NCBI RefSeq assembly: GCF_033473495.1
Contig: NC_088936.1
Coordinates: forward strand, 2,914,001 to 2,978,000
Direction: 5' to 3'
DNA: 64,000 nucleotides
DNA from: Cercospora beticola
Taxonomy: Eukaryota > Ascomycota > Dothideomycetes > Mycosphaerellales > Mycosphaerellaceae
Of this stretch, positions 42,679 through 55,127 are shown piece after piece; position 1 is the first letter of the stretch, and each line of letters begins with the position of its first letter. A program made the translations under genes and the position numbers. The notes below the pieces were generated by a model. That model saw only the letters and a list, made by a program, of their open reading frames with translations. It made no database searches and was not told the origin of the DNA.

Positions 42679-43377
42679 ATGCTCGTTCGACAGCTCAACA
42701 TGGCTCGATTTTGGGAGTTTGCTCAATTGACCGATGGCTGGAAAAACGCTTCGTACTTTGACGAGATACCTCTTTCGAAACCTTCGGCTACGTCTGTGGA
42801 TGAATCAACATGCAACAAATCCTCTGGAACGAAACCGAATGTATCAGATGAGAGTATGCAAAGCCAAGGGAAATTGTACATCGGCGGCATCGCGGCTGTA
42901 TATCAAAATCCTTCGCCATTGAAGAAGGCGGGTGTGACGCATGTGGTGAGTTTGTTGGATTGGGAAATGGACGAGGAAGGGAGGAAGAAAGTGGCAGAAG
43001 TCACTGAGGCTGGGAAGCAGAGGACTCGAGGTGCTGAAATTGTTCAAGGGGATGATAGATGGCTTCGAATCGATGTCGAAGACGATGAACGTCAAGACTT
43101 GGCCAAATGGTTCGAGAAGACAAATCACTTTATCCATCAGGGCCTTCAGGAAGGTGGTGGAGTCTTCGTGCACTGTGCCATGGGAGTGAGTCGATCCGCG
43201 ACGATAGTCTGTGCATTCTTGATGTGGAGATTTGAAGTTGGGAGGGAAGAGGCTCTGGAATGGGTGAGGAGAGGAAGGGCAAGATGTAGGCCGAATGACG
43301 GTTTTTGGGAGCAGCTGGGTCTGTATGAAAAAGCTCTGCAGGAAAGACGGAAAATGCAGGGGATTCCCAAGTTGTAA
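42679..43377 (+). CDS. Dual-specificity protein phosphatase
   Basis: Single-exon gene of 232 residues. The catalytic P-loop is VHCAMGVSRSAT (Cys166, Arg172), matching HCxxGxxRS. The upstream KLYIGGIAAVYQNPSPLKKA and VTHVVSLLDWEMD match the DUSP entry, and an acidic loop (RIDVEDDERQDL) should carry the general acid. The order and spacing resemble the catalytic domain of Yvh1/DUSP12, but the C-terminal zinc-binding domain of Yvh1 is absent; the protein stops shortly after the catalytic domain. So it is more likely another fungal DUSP. The start may be the second ATG at 42700 (MARFWEF). It is convergent with the coiled-coil gene, which ends 240 bases away. Confidence 0.88.
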   Translation: MLVRQLNMARFWEFAQLTDGWKNASYFDEIPLSKPSATSVDESTCNKSSGTKPNVSDESMQSQGKLYIGGIAAVYQNPSPLKKAGVTHVVSLLDWEMDEEGRKKVAEVTEAGKQRTRGAEIVQGDDRWLRIDVEDDERQDLAKWFEKTNHFIHQGLQEGGGVFVHCAMGVSRSATIVCAFLMWRFEVGREEALEWVRRGRARCRPNDGFWEQLGLYEKALQERRKMQGIPKL

Positions 43378-43616
43378 CGACAGGCAAGAGGTGCTCTGGG
43401 AGAACGAGGCATCTTGGATCCGCCCTGGTATGCAAGTATAGACTGCACCCGCGCAAACGACACGGTGCTACTGTATGATGAAGCTTATGATACAATCAAC
43501 TTTCGCTATTCATATCTTCGTCGCATCCCAGCCCACCAGAAAACGCCTGCACTGCACAGCAGTGGCTTCTAAAGACCATGACAGAAGAACGCTCAAGACG
43601 AAGTCGTTCGCCCAAG

Positions 43617-45725
43617 CTAATCATGTCCGCCACCAGTCCTGCTGCTACCCATCTTCTCAATCCTCGACATCATGCCACCTTTTGCGATGCCGCTCGCTGG
43701 TCGCCCGACGCCTCCTATCTTGCTTCCTGGAGCTCGAAGTCCGCTGGACATTGCAGAAGCGGGTCGACTAATGCTTTTTCTGAAGTCCTCAACGACAGAC
43801 ATGGCACCTTGTGCCGGGCCCTGTTCAGACTGCAAGAGAAGCATCTCGTCAACAGCAGCGACAAGATCACCCTTTTCGATTCGTTCCTGTGCAAGCTCGC
43901 GTTCAAGCTGCTCCTGGTGTTGCCGTGAAGTCAACATCTCTGCCTCCAGACGAGCGAACTGTGCACGTTGCTCCTCAATCTGAGCTTTGAGTTCTGCTTC
44001 GGCCTCGCCAGAGAATGTCATATCGCCTGCGACTGGCCCAGAAAATGTCGCATCCTTTGCTGCCAAGAGACCTTCGTTCTGCTTCTCAAGTTGATGGAGA
44101 CGGGCTTGCAGCTCAGCGCACTTCTTTTCACCACGAGCCTCGTAGCTCTTCTTCAGCGTGGCAACCTTGCGTTCGTGCTTCTCTTTGTAGACAGCATGCA
44201 GCTCACGCGAAACGGCCTCAATCTTGCTGTCGATTTGTGCGGAAACGAGCCGTTGCACGCGCTCCTCGACAGCAGAAGGATCAATTTCGCCGCCCTCTCC
44301 TGCTGCTGCCCTTGCTGCCAAGGCGTCCGCATACCGCTCCTCAGCCTTGACTGCTCTTGCTTCCGAGTCCTCAATTCTGCGCTCGTACTCCTCCACCTTG
44401 CGCGCCAATTCCTCTTTCTCTGCTTCCGACTTCATGACTTCCTCCTTAACATCCTTGAGCAAGTGCTCGACTTCCTGCCCTCGCTTCTCCCACCCAGCCT
44501 TTTGCTCTTCCGCATCTTCGCGTCTATTCTTCTCTTCTCGCAGCCTCTCTTGCGCCTCGCCAACTCGACGCTCCGCATCGCCAACTGCGCGCTTGAGGCT
44601 TTCCACTTCAGCTTCGCGACCGCTCAGCGTCGCTTTCAAAGATGATATCTGCGAAAGGTAGGACGATTTGAGCGACTCGAGCTCTCGAACAGTAATCGTG
44701 GGCACGGACCGGGGCGTAGGTGCAGGTGGGAGCTCGAAGTCGAGGAGGTTCATGATGCTACTTTGCTTTGCAGGTGTGGCATAACTTTGGCGCGTTGTCT
44801 TGTGCGGCGAGCGTTGACTGTTCATGAACTTGAGGAGATCTGGCTGAGTACTCGATTTGGCTGGCGAAGCATGACGGCTGTAGCTTGCCATGTTGTCCAT
44901 TTGCTGTGTGAAGTCAATGAGGAAGGTAGTACCATCCTGACTTGACGAATGGCCGTGTCCGCTCTTCGACCCTACTCTCGACCTTCGTGGAGTCGGCGAG
45001 GGAGATCGGGAAGGAGATGACCGCTTGCGAGAGGTTCGCGGAGTGGCATCAGTCTGTCTGCCGGGCGTTCGCAATGCCTCGCCGCGCTTGGTTGGACTTT
45101 GACCTATTTTCGCCCATGTGGTCATATCTGGTACCTCAGAGAAGGCGCTGAAGCAGGTGTCATCGAATCCGGAGCTCTCTTCTGCGTACTGATGTGTTGT
45201 TCGTGTATCGGGGTTATTGTTGGAGCCCCGGGGCGTGGACTGCGTCAGTTCTGACCCGAACGAGTTCTTCCGTGGACTCGTCGTCGCGCGCGGTGTTTGG
45301 GCATTGCCGGTCGCGTTTCGAGATGGCTTCAGCGGCGATCGTTTCGGTGTCTGCGATTTGCGCGTCGACTGTGGAGGAGGCATGAGGTCGGAATCGGTGC
45401 TTCCTCGTCGCGCCTCATTGACTGGCGAGTCTGGCAAGGCTTTGCTTTCAGGTGGTGTCGCTGGTCTGAGCTTTGTGATTGTATTCCCAGTTTCTGGCAC
45501 GTTCTCCATGTCCTCCGCCATGTCGTCGAGTCCGTGCTTCGTTGGTGTCGCAAAGATATCCATAGTATGCTGCTCCTCTTCCGTCTTAGTGATTGGGGCA
45601 TCCCATGTTTTGCTTATCAGCCTGCTGTTGGCTTCCGACACGAATGGCGAGCTGGGTTCGTTGTGGTCGAATGCGAAGGTGCTCTCCTCCACACGTGGTT
45701 GAACTTGCGGTGATGGGTCCTCCAT
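43617..45725 (-). CDS. Coiled-coil protein, candidate cytoskeletal or spindle-pole factor
   Basis: Single exon, 702 residues. The N-terminal half is Ser/Pro/Thr-rich with many SP/TP sites (TPKRSPLKPSR, SPSRSPSPTPRRSR) that could be targets of cyclin-dependent kinase. A conserved-looking segment (SGFDDTCFSAFSEVPDMTTW) lies near residues 185-205. Residues about 345-620 form a long coiled coil with heptads (ELESLKSSYLSQISSLKATL onward). The C-terminus is basic and Ser/Gly-rich. I cannot name the family with confidence. The architecture recalls fungal spindle-pole-body or microtubule-associated proteins, but that is inference. Confidence 0.75.
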   Translation of the reverse strand: MEDPSPQVQPRVEESTFAFDHNEPSSPFVSEANSRLISKTWDAPITKTEEEQHTMDIFATPTKHGLDDMAEDMENVPETGNTITKLRPATPPESKALPDSPVNEARRGSTDSDLMPPPQSTRKSQTPKRSPLKPSRNATGNAQTPRATTSPRKNSFGSELTQSTPRGSNNNPDTRTTHQYAEESSGFDDTCFSAFSEVPDMTTWAKIGQSPTKRGEALRTPGRQTDATPRTSRKRSSPSRSPSPTPRRSRVGSKSGHGHSSSQDGTTFLIDFTQQMDNMASYSRHASPAKSSTQPDLLKFMNSQRSPHKTTRQSYATPAKQSSIMNLLDFELPPAPTPRSVPTITVRELESLKSSYLSQISSLKATLSGREAEVESLKRAVGDAERRVGEAQERLREEKNRREDAEEQKAGWEKRGQEVEHLLKDVKEEVMKSEAEKEELARKVEEYERRIEDSEARAVKAEERYADALAARAAAGEGGEIDPSAVEERVQRLVSAQIDSKIEAVSRELHAVYKEKHERKVATLKKSYEARGEKKCAELQARLHQLEKQNEGLLAAKDATFSGPVAGDMTFSGEAEAELKAQIEEQRAQFARLEAEMLTSRQHQEQLERELAQERIEKGDLVAAVDEMLLLQSEQGPAQGAMSVVEDFRKSISRPASAMSSGLRAPGSKIGGVGRPASGIAKGGMMSRIEKMGSSRTGGGHD

Positions 45726-48576
45726 CGCTTATTCTGCTCGATTTGATCAGATGGAATGTACAGTATGTCTTGGTATCGCTGTGTCTAGCGCCAACGCGCA
45801 CGGGTTGTGTGTGAGAACAAACATTACGCCAAGAATAGATTGGTCGTGAGGGGCAACTATCCATGTCGCTCCAACACTTACCTTCCCCACAGCTGATCAG
45901 ATGAAACTGGAGTAGACACGGGCACAGCGGGCATAGACAACGCCGATCAAGGTTGAAGGAACTCTTCACGGAAGTTGCGCGGAGGTACAAGGGACCGAAC
46001 CCATCTTTTTGCTCTCAATCAATTGCTGCTGCTCACGCTCGCCGCTCGGATGAGGACCGAATCCGACCGAACTGCAGTCGCCCAGCTCCAAGAGATCGCT
46101 TATTCGAAAGCTTCACAGATCGAGATCTGCAAAGAAGACAAGGAAATGCGGATGCGGTGTCGATGGCCATCGATACACGACTATGTGAAAGCGAACGACT
46201 ACCTGCCATATGGTCCCAGATGTCCCAGTTCTAATTCAGGTCGGAGCATCATCGACGATGCCTGCTTCTCTAATCCATCAGCAGACTCCCTCAATGCTGC
46301 TAGGGACGAGGACTGCGTGGCAATCGTCAAGCTGAAATCCGGCCACGACCGTGCCGGGGCCAGTCAAAGGTCATCATAGCACCGTTCCAACAGATCTTCC
46401 TTTGCGATACCTTTTCCATTCCACGAAGGAAGTCTCGAAGTGGGACCAAGAGTATTTTATCCAGAGTAATTAAACACCAACAAGCTCACCGGTGAATCAC
46501 GAGTAATGCCAAAGGCGCAGTACGGACATGCCAGGATTCTGCAGAACTTCGGGAGATGAAAGCAGGAGCTGCAACCCGACATAGTGGCCAGCTGAGCCTC
46601 AAACTGTACTACTACTATGATCCGGCCCGCATGCTGAGCGAGTCTTCTTGATGTTGTTACTACAACATACGCGGTCTCATAATGCTTGTGCAAAGACAAG
46701 CATTGCTTCCTACCTTAGCTGCTTTGAGTACCGTCTGTGTACATCATAATGCGAGGAAGCCAGTTCACTTCCGAACTGTACGACGAGTTGAGTACTGGCA
46801 AGGGTCGCACATGCGTATGAACGACATGTTGCCTCTTATAGAAGCAGCAACACTCGGCGTGGTGACGTGAACTCCAGCTCCGCGTGTAGTCGTCACTGCA
46901 TCTCTAAGCGGCTTGTCCGGGTGCCTCGACATTCCACTTGTTGCAATTTTGCTCAGCTCTGCTCCTCAGTCTGAGAGCGAAGCACACACCCATCGCACGA
47001 CCATCCAGGCAGAACATTGTGGCATCCCGAGAACTGTATTCTCCTACCTTCTCTCTCTTCGGTCCCCCAATCAACAGCGAGATGCCTGCAGTTTTGAGTC
47101 CTTCTCATCCCAGGCTGCCTCCAGTGTAACGGAGCGTTTGAAAATAACGCAGGCAGGTAACTGGCTTGTCACGTTAGAGCTCTTGGTGCCTAGTGCAATT
47201 CCGATTTTACTGCCAGTCCGTACTGTATCGTGAACACAGATCAAATGAGACTCTAAGGCAGTAAGCAGTCCGGGCTCGTGACGGCATTCTACTACCTGTG
47301 GCGTCGGAAACATCAGGGCGTTCGCGGTATTGAGCACCAGCGGCCAATGACCAGCGCTGTCTCGAGACAATGCTCTTCCTCGTTGACTGTTCCGCTCTCA
47401 TCGCTTTCCCAGCCTGGTAACTGGTAACTCCGGAAGTCTTCGCCATGCTTGGACAGAATGTACTCCGCATCAATTCTGGTCACGTGGAGGGCCAGTCGTG
47501 GCGCCAGTGGTAATCAAATGTGCCACTGCCACTTGAGGGAAGCGACTTCACTTGTTCATGTTCATCTTCTGCATCTTTTCACCTTCAACACTCCTGTGCC
47601 ACCCAACGCCACTCCGATATGCCATAGCTCTTTCAACGCCAGACCATGGCCCATCCAGACCCAGCGCGTGTCCATCCCGCTTCCGCTGCCTGCCAACCTG
47701 CGAACTTCACCCACGAGTTGACCACGAGTCCGCCAAACGCCACGCGCACGCCGCACAGAACGCTCAGAGCCAGCACAGCGCTCGGTGGTCGACGTGAAAA
47801 GTGGGATGTTGGAGTCAAAAGTGACTCGTGGGGACGTGAATTGTGCTGTCAGCTCATCTGCAGCTCAAATCACGACATCCCAAGCGAGGGTCCGAGCAGA
47901 CTGAAGCTGCTGTTGACTGGCTGCAGAATGTGTGAACGCTGGTACAACTACAACTTCGACACGGTCACGCTCGCAAAATCTCGCGCTACTATCGCGCTAT
48001 GCGCGCGTCGGCACTGGAGCTGTGGGTGCGACTGAGGCTCGTTCCATGCTGTCCACCACCGCCAATCGGAGAAGTACCTCACCCGGTTTGTGCCAGGTCA
48101 GAAGAATTTTGCAAAGCCTTCGGGGACACTATTGCTTGGCGCTCAACCCGCGAGAGAATGCTTGTCGAGAGAGAGGCTGGCGCGCGCTTCTGGACCACTT
48201 CGCTCCATCTGTGTCATCCACCGGCTCAATCGCGGCCATTGGAGACACGTTCATGACACCTTGTCCAGCAGCGCATATGCTGCATTTGCACTCCTGCCAA
48301 ACGCAGCGCGGCGAGAGACGGTAAACGATTGATGATACTTTGTCCTGTGATATCCAGTGAAACGGCTGAAAGAGGTAATTGTTTCCCCATTGTGACGTGG
48401 GCGTTTTGCACGCCACGCCTGGCATGCGAACTCGGCACGCTCTTCAACTGGGCGCTGTGCTCTCAACCGATACTTGAGACTAGGCCAAGCCACGTCGCTT
48501 CTGGCATTGAATAACTTCCACGCTTCCAGTTGCACTCACTTCTTGTACTGTACCTCCAGATGACACTACACCGACC
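45726..48576. other. Long gene-poor stretch upstream of the ATRR gene
   Basis: 2.85 kb, the longest gap in the window. Frames of up to 134 codons occur on both strands but none carries a domain or convincing introns. It separates housekeeping-type genes on the left from the metabolic group on the right. No transposon ends or target-site duplications seen by eye. Confidence 0.5.
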
Positions 48577-51500
48577 ATGAATATTATTGACACCACCAAG
48601 GACCTTTCCACGCTATTTGATAACCAAGCGCAGGCCACACCAGACGCGGTAGCCCTCGAGGACGAAAAAGTTACATACACGTATGCGCAACTCGCGAAGA
48701 AGGTCGATGAGCTCGCCCACCGACTTCGCCAGCATGGCGTGAAGAGAGATAGCCTCGTCGGCGTGCTATTGCCACGAAGTGCCGATTACGTTGTCGCCTG
48801 CCTCGCCGCCCTCAAAGCTGGGGGTGCCTATCTCGTGCTCGAGCTTGCCTACCCTCCAGATTTGCTGGCCGATGTGATCGAAGATGCCCAACCGGTCGTA
48901 GTCATCCACAACGAATCCGAGACTGGCAAGATCAAGCCCGATATCCCTCGCGTTGTACTTGACGAAGATCAAGAAGTACTGACCAACGGCCATGCGGAGA
49001 CCAATGGAGAAGGCCCAGATCCTGATGATCTCGAGAAACTAGCATTCGTTGCTTACTCCTCTGGTACCACTGGCAAACCCAAAGGCATCGCGAATCCTCA
49101 TCGTGCCTCCGTGCTGTCGTACAATCTTCGATTTGGTCTCTCAGATGTCGAACCTGGCGCGCGTGTGGCTTGCAATGTCTTCTTCGTATGGGAGATCATC
49201 AGACCTTTGCTTCGAGGCGCGACCGTGGTGACCGTGCCAGACGAGTCCAGCTATGACCCAGCCGCTCTAGTAGAATTACTATCTGCGAAGAAAGTCACAG
49301 AGACTTTGATGACCCCCACATTACTGGCAGCTGTACTTGCTCGATTCCCTGACATTGGCTCGAGACTTGCAAATCTGAAGACTCTATGGCTGAACGGTGA
49401 AGTCGTCTCTAGTAAGTGAACCAATAGCCCCAAGACTCCACGCTCCGCAATCCTTCGACCACATGCTAATCTATCTTAGACGACCTTGCTCGCAGAGCTC
49501 TCCACGCTCTTCCACAAGTCCGACTACTGAATTGCTATAGCGCTTGCGAGACACACGAAATCGCATGTGGTGATGTCGCGGACATGATTCGCGATGACGC
49601 CGTCAACTGCCCTGTCGGAAAGCCGTTCGAACCTGAGCATATCCATATCCTGGGCGAAGATGGGAAAGAAGTTGAGCCTGGAAACAGCGGTGAGCTGTAT
49701 GTCGGCGGTTCCTTGCTAGCTCGTGGCTACCTGAACCGTCCCGAGACCACCGCGGCGGCATTTTTGCCAGACCACTTCAACGGCGACAACCCGGACGCAC
49801 GGATTTACAGAACAGGCGATCTTGCGATCTTACATGAGAACGGCTTGTTGGAGATTACCGGACGAACTGGTACCATGATCAAGCTTCGTGGCTATTCTGT
49901 CGTCCCTGCGAAGGTCGAAGATACTGTTACTAAATATCTGGCCGTCAGACAATGCGCGGTCACTGCACATGGAGATGGCTTGGATCGCCAGCTGGTAGCC
50001 TACTTTGTGAAGGACTCCGAAGCTGGCAGCGACCGACCTATTGTGGAGATTGACGATCAGAACCATAGCCCAGCTGCGAGAAAGGTCCTCACGCCATACC
50101 TTGCACAGTACATGCTTCCCACGCTCTGGGTAGAACTGAAAGAACTTCCCACGCACAGTGTATCTGGAAAAATCGACCTCAAGAGTCTTCCTTCGCCTAT
50201 CCCAGTCAAAACAGCAAACGGCGCGAAACCTGCCAAGGATCCCATTAGCATCGACGACATTGCAGAGGTGTGGGCCAATACTCTGGGCGCGGAGCGAAAG
50301 CAGTTGAAGCCAGAGCACAGCTTCTTTGATCTCGGTGGTCACTCGCTTTCGCTCGCGGCGTTGGCTACCAAGCTTTCTAGGCGTTTTGGCTTCCGCATCC
50401 CTGTGGGACGACTGGCTGATCCGCCGACGCTCGAGAGCCACCTGCACACTGTTCGCGAGGTACGAGATGGTACAATTGCCGCAGTACAATCCGATCTTCC
50501 GACTGCGTTGCGCAAAGATTCGAATCTGGATCGCGACATCGAGCCAAATGGAGCGAAAATTTGTGCTCTCAAGGATGCGAGAACAGTACTGCTTACCGGC
50601 GCGACTGGTTTCCTTGGTGCCTTCTTACTTCACGAACTTTTGGAAGGGACTTCGGCTCAGATTATCTGTCTTGTTCGTTCTCCTGAATCTTCGGAAGAAG
50701 ACAAGCCTGGTTGCACTGCAAGGATACGAAGGAATCTCATCGACCTGGGACTATGGAGCGACTCCGTCATGGAGCGTGTCGAGGTTTTACCCGCCGATTT
50801 GCCTAGGAAACGATTCGGACTGGCTCCCGAGAAGTTCAGTGAGCTCGCTGAGAGAGTGCAAGTGATCGTTCACGCTGCTGCACAGGTCAACCTCGTGTAC
50901 CCATACGCTGCGTTGCGAGCAAGCAATGTCGATGGCACAAAAGAGATTTTGCGATTAGCATGCATGGGCGGCGCCACTGTGCAGTATGTATCTACCAACG
51001 GAGTCCTGCCTCGTTCCGAATCTGGTCACGGCTGGCCCGAAGATGCTATGCTCTACGTGGACGCTGTGCCTGAGAAGATTCCTGATGGCTATGGCCAAAC
51101 GAAGTGGGCTGCAGAACAGCTTGTGCTTGAAGCTGGGCGTCGCGGCCTTCCTGTGAGGATTCTGCGCGCGGGAACCATTTCTGGACACAGCCTGACTGGC
51201 GCTGCCAACGCCTGGGATCTGCTTACCGCATTGTTCGTGGAATCAATACACTTGGGCTACTATCCAGACGTTCGCGGCTGGAGGGCAGAGATGACACCAG
51301 TCGACTTCGTGAGCAAAGCTATTGTCCATCTTGGTAACCAGACGCATGCGAAACAGCTGGTCTTCCATCTGGGAGATCCAGATCCGATTGAGACCAGGGA
51401 AGTATTCCAGCACTTTGCGGAGCTCGGGTATCCCACTGAGCCGATGGACTTCGACAAGTGGGTGAACTTGTGGAACGAGAAACGAGGCGCAATGAAGGGC

Positions 51501-52481
51501 GGCGAAGGAGCCTTTACAGTCGACATCATGCGCAGTGGAATGCCAAGTGTTGGCTTCCTGCGTGACATCGTGGTGCTCAACAACGCTCAGACCAGGCCTT
51601 TCCGCGCTATTGTGGAGCGACCAAAGGTTGATCCGATACTCCTCGAGACATACGCACGACACTGGTTCGCCAGAGGATGGTTGGAGAAGCCTCCTGCACG
51701 AAATAGCGCTCTTGGAGGGTCGGCTCTTAGAGTGCGCAAGAGTATCCTCACTGGCCGCGTTGCAGTCATTACCGGTGCCTCGTCAGGGATCGGTGCCGCT
51801 GTGGCCAGCGCCCTTGCGGCTGAAGGTTGCCACCTTGTCCTCGCTGCTCGCAGAACGCCAGCCCTCGAGAGTCTCAAGCGCCGGCTTGCAGTCAGAGATG
51901 GCAAGGTCATTGTCAAGCAAACTGATGTCACGGACAAAGCGCAAGTCGATGATCTCCTTCAGACGGCCGAGAAGGAGCTCGGCGCAGTCGACATCCTCGT
52001 CTCTTGCGCTGGCGTGATGTACTTCACCATGATGGCCAACGCACACACAGACGAATGGAACACCACTGTGGACGTCAACTGCAAGGGTCTGCTGCATGTT
52101 CTCGCAGCGACTGTCCCCGGTATGCTGAGGCGTGGCGCCGGACACATCGTGGCCATTTCTTCCGATGCAGGACGTAAAGTCTTTCCTGGTCTCGGTGTCT
52201 ACTCTGCCTCCAAATTCTTCGTCGAAGCAACTCTGCAGTCCTTGCGCCTTGAGACTGCGGGTAAAGGTCTGCGGGTGACAGCTGTGCAGCCTGGAAACAC
52301 CCAGACCGATCTACTGAACATGTCCAGTGATGAGGAGGCTATCAAAGCATATGGACAACCGAGTGGGGCGAAGATCATGGATCCTGAGGACGTGGCGAAT
52401 GCTATCGTGTATGGTCTGAAGCAGCCAGAACACATTGCTGTCAACGAGATCTTGATCGAGCCCAGGGACGAGCCTATATAG
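48577..52481 (+). CDS. atrR: NRPS-like carboxylic acid reductase with A-T-R1-R2 order, probable glycine betaine reductase ATRR
   Basis: Two exons (48577-49411, 49480-52481; 68-base intron) give 1278 residues. The adenylation domain spans about 1-520 with core motifs YSSGTTGKPKGIANPH (~159), VFFVWEIIRPLL (~202), YRTGDL and GRTGTMIKLRGY (~388-410) and the SVSGKIDL lysine near 508. The carrier domain has FFDLGGHSLSLAAL with its phosphopantetheine Ser near 567. The first reductase (R1, thioester-reductase type) starts VLLTGATGFLGAFLL (~648) with YGQTK (~816). The second (R2, classical SDR) starts VAVITGASSGIGAAV (~1040) with YSASK (~1186). This order defines fungal ATRR, reported in Aspergillus nidulans to reduce glycine betaine to choline with ATP and NADPH. 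The function here is inferred from architecture. Confidence 0.9.
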
Positions 52482-53454
52482 GTCATCGCTGTCGTTTTGA
52501 AATGCTAGGGAATGCGCTTCCATAGTGCGTGTGCGATTGAGCTACTTTTTTGTCAGCGTTAGAGACAACAAAACTGTGTGTAGAATTATTCCATTGAAAG
52601 CGCTTCTTCCGTGCCTCCTCCTCCTTTGGGCCCTAGCAATGGAACACCTGCCATGCTTCAGTCCTGTGATTCCCAGAAGCCCATATTCATATGAAGTGGA
52701 ACAATAAGCTGAAATGATGACAAGAATTGCCGCTTTCGAATACCGCTCCTCTCAGACTCCGGTTCCCTGCGTGACATCTTGCATCAGCAAGGCGGCAGAT
52801 GTACGTATTGCCGTCGCACGTGGGGCGTGCAGGAATACATCCTGCCGATCACAACGTCTCATCTCTCGCACGAAAGCCTCTTTATGTGATTTGCGCAGCT
52901 TCAAGCATATGCTCGTTCACACGTCTGCGTCCAGAAGGTCAAAGGTCCGTGACCAGGACATACGAAGCTGGCCAATTCGCAACGACGCGGTGATGAAGAG
53001 TTTCAACACAATCGTAACAATGTATGTTTGTACCTCCTACGTCTCTCTCGATCTCCCATTTGTTTAACGGCCCGGCAAAGCGGCACGTCTAGCGAGTCGC
53101 AAACCCCATCTGCCGCGGGTAGACGGTGCCCGCTTTCGGGCTCGGCGGCGTAAATGGCGGACTTTAGATGGGAGCGACACTCCTTGGGCGAGCGAGTGAT
53201 GGACAATCGTGGAAAGAACAAGGTACCTTCTCCTCTGCTTCGTCTCGTCCGTGACCGCTCTTTCGAAAAATGATGGTTTCGAGACACCGAAGTACCACCA
53301 CAAACGAGGTGAAATAGAAATACATCAGCACACCTCCTCCTCTCTTATGGTGATAGCGAAAGCGAAAGTTTAAAGCATTCCGCGCCGCAGACGCAGCATC
53401 GCCGCCAAGCGATCGATACCTACGCTTTGTGGAGCGCCCAGAGATCTAAGAGAG
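52482..53454. other. Intergenic region between the ATRR and MFS genes
   Basis: About 970 bases between two genes on the same strand; 3' flank and promoter. No supported coding sequence. Confidence 0.5.
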
Positions 53455-55076
53455 ATGTCGCGGTCTTCGGCGAGTGATCTGGGGAAGGAGGCCGAGACTC
53501 GGAATATCAATCAACACAGCAACATCGACCATGATCTTACTACTGGCCAAAAGGAATTGATTGAAGCCGCCGAACCACCTTTCACTGAAGGTGAGTCCGA
53601 CGAGAAAGATGAGCAAGAATCGAACGACCTGGAACGAGTTGCAACAAAAGCTTCATCGAAACCCAGCGTGAACAATATCAAAAGCGTACCGAATGGCGGG
53701 CTTTGGGCTTGGTTGCAAGTTGTGTCGAGCTTCTTCTTGTTCATGGTAAGACTAAATCGCCCCTCACCACAAATTCGATCGAGAAATGAGGAGTGCTGAT
53801 ATTTGTTCTCGTATGACAGAACACCTGGGGCATCGTAAACACATTGTGGGTGAACGGAGTGACCTGTCATATAGAAGGAAAGAACCATAACTGACCACAA
53901 GTCCTGTCCAGCGGCACGTACCAAACCTACTATGAAACCGGCCTCCTCTCTACATCCTCACCCAGCGCCATCTCCTGGATCGGCAGCATCCAGGCCACAC
54001 TTCTTCTCTTCGTAGGAAGTCTAACAGGCCCCATATATGACTCCGGCTACGCCCGATCACTTGTCTTCACTGGGACATTTCTCGTTGTGTTCGGTCAGAT
54101 GATGCTTTCCCTGAGCACAACCTATTACCAAGTTATTCTTTCACAAGCGATCTGTATCGGCATCGGGACCGGATGTCTTTTCATACCATGTGTGGCGGTG
54201 TTATCGACATACTTCAGCACGCGAATAGCGACGGCGGTGGGACTTGCGGCAGCGGGCTCGAGTATTGGCGGCGTAGTGTATCCCATTGTGTTTTATCGAT
54301 TACAGCCCGCAATTGGATTCGCTTGGACGACGAGGGTGCTGGGATTTCTGGAGTTGACGACTTTGGGAGTGAGCTGTGCCGTGCTGAGGATAAGAGTCTT
54401 GCCTGCTGGACGGCGCAAGTTTTTGGACCTGGCGGCGTGGAAAGAGGTGCCGTTTACATTTTTCGTCTTAGGCACGTTTATCGGATTCCTTGGATTGTAA
54501 GTGCTTTGCTCTGGCGATCGAGTCCATCGATGGCGAAACTGACGATATCGCTGCAGATACACGCCATTCTTCTACATTCAGTCTTATGCCCTCGCATTAG
54601 GGACATCTCCAGACCTGGCGTTCTACCTCCTTGCAATCTTGAATGCAGCGTCGACCTTCGGACGAGTCCTGCCCAATCTTTTGGCCGATCGCATCGGACC
54701 GTTCAATGTAATCATCCCCTGCACATTGATGACTGGCATCCTTTGCCTGTGTCTCGTTGCAACGAATTCCTTTGGTTCTGTGGCCGCCATTTCTGCGTTA
54801 TATGGATTCTTCTCGGGAACCTTTGTGTCTCTTCCCGCAACGATTTACGTTCATATCACAGCCAATCGAGGTCTGATAGGGACGAGAATGGGCATGGGAT
54901 TCTCTGTGACCAGTATAGGTATTTTGGTCGGGACGCCAATTTCTGGAGCGATCTTGAGTGCGAGTGGGTATAACGAGATCTGGATATATGGTGGCGTCAT
55001 GACGATCGTGGCAGCCGCTCTGATCTGCGTGTGTAGAGTCAGTAAAGGTGGCTGGGGCTGGAAAACAGTGGTCTGA
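53455..55076 (+). CDS. MFS transporter, monocarboxylate (SLC16-like) family
   Basis: Four exons (53455-53745, 53820-53845, 53912-54496, 54557-55076) give 473 residues. After a hydrophilic acidic N-terminus of about 80 residues comes NGGLWAWLQVVSSFFLFMN and TWGIVNTFGTYQTYYETG, the TM1 signature of fungal MCT-like carriers (the D/N-G-G-W-G-W-V pattern and the F-G-x-x-Q-x-Y-Y motif). Further TM segments follow, for example SWIGSIQATLLLFVGSLTGP and the central hydrophilic loop RVLPAGRRKFLDLAAWKEV, with about 12 in all. The 26-base second exon was chosen because only the gtgggt donor with the gtccag acceptor keeps the FGTYQ motif. Substrate unknown. It lies next to the ATRR gene, so transport of a betaine-, choline- or carboxylate-type compound is possible but unproven. 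Confidence 0.88.
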
Positions 55077-55127
55077 GATATCGACAGTATTTACATTAGA
55101 CAGCAACAAATCATCAGATGACGATGT

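Noticed and set aside
42679..43377. Naming the phosphatase YVH1
   Set aside because: The C-terminal zinc-binding domain required for Yvh1 is absent.
48577..52481. Alternative identity as alpha-aminoadipate reductase (Lys2)
   Set aside because: Lys2 lacks a C-terminal classical SDR domain and has a different N-terminal arrangement.
54173..54973. 266-codon plus frame inside the MFS gene
   Set aside because: It is a shifted frame over transporter exons; the spliced MFS frame has the membrane segments and family motifs.
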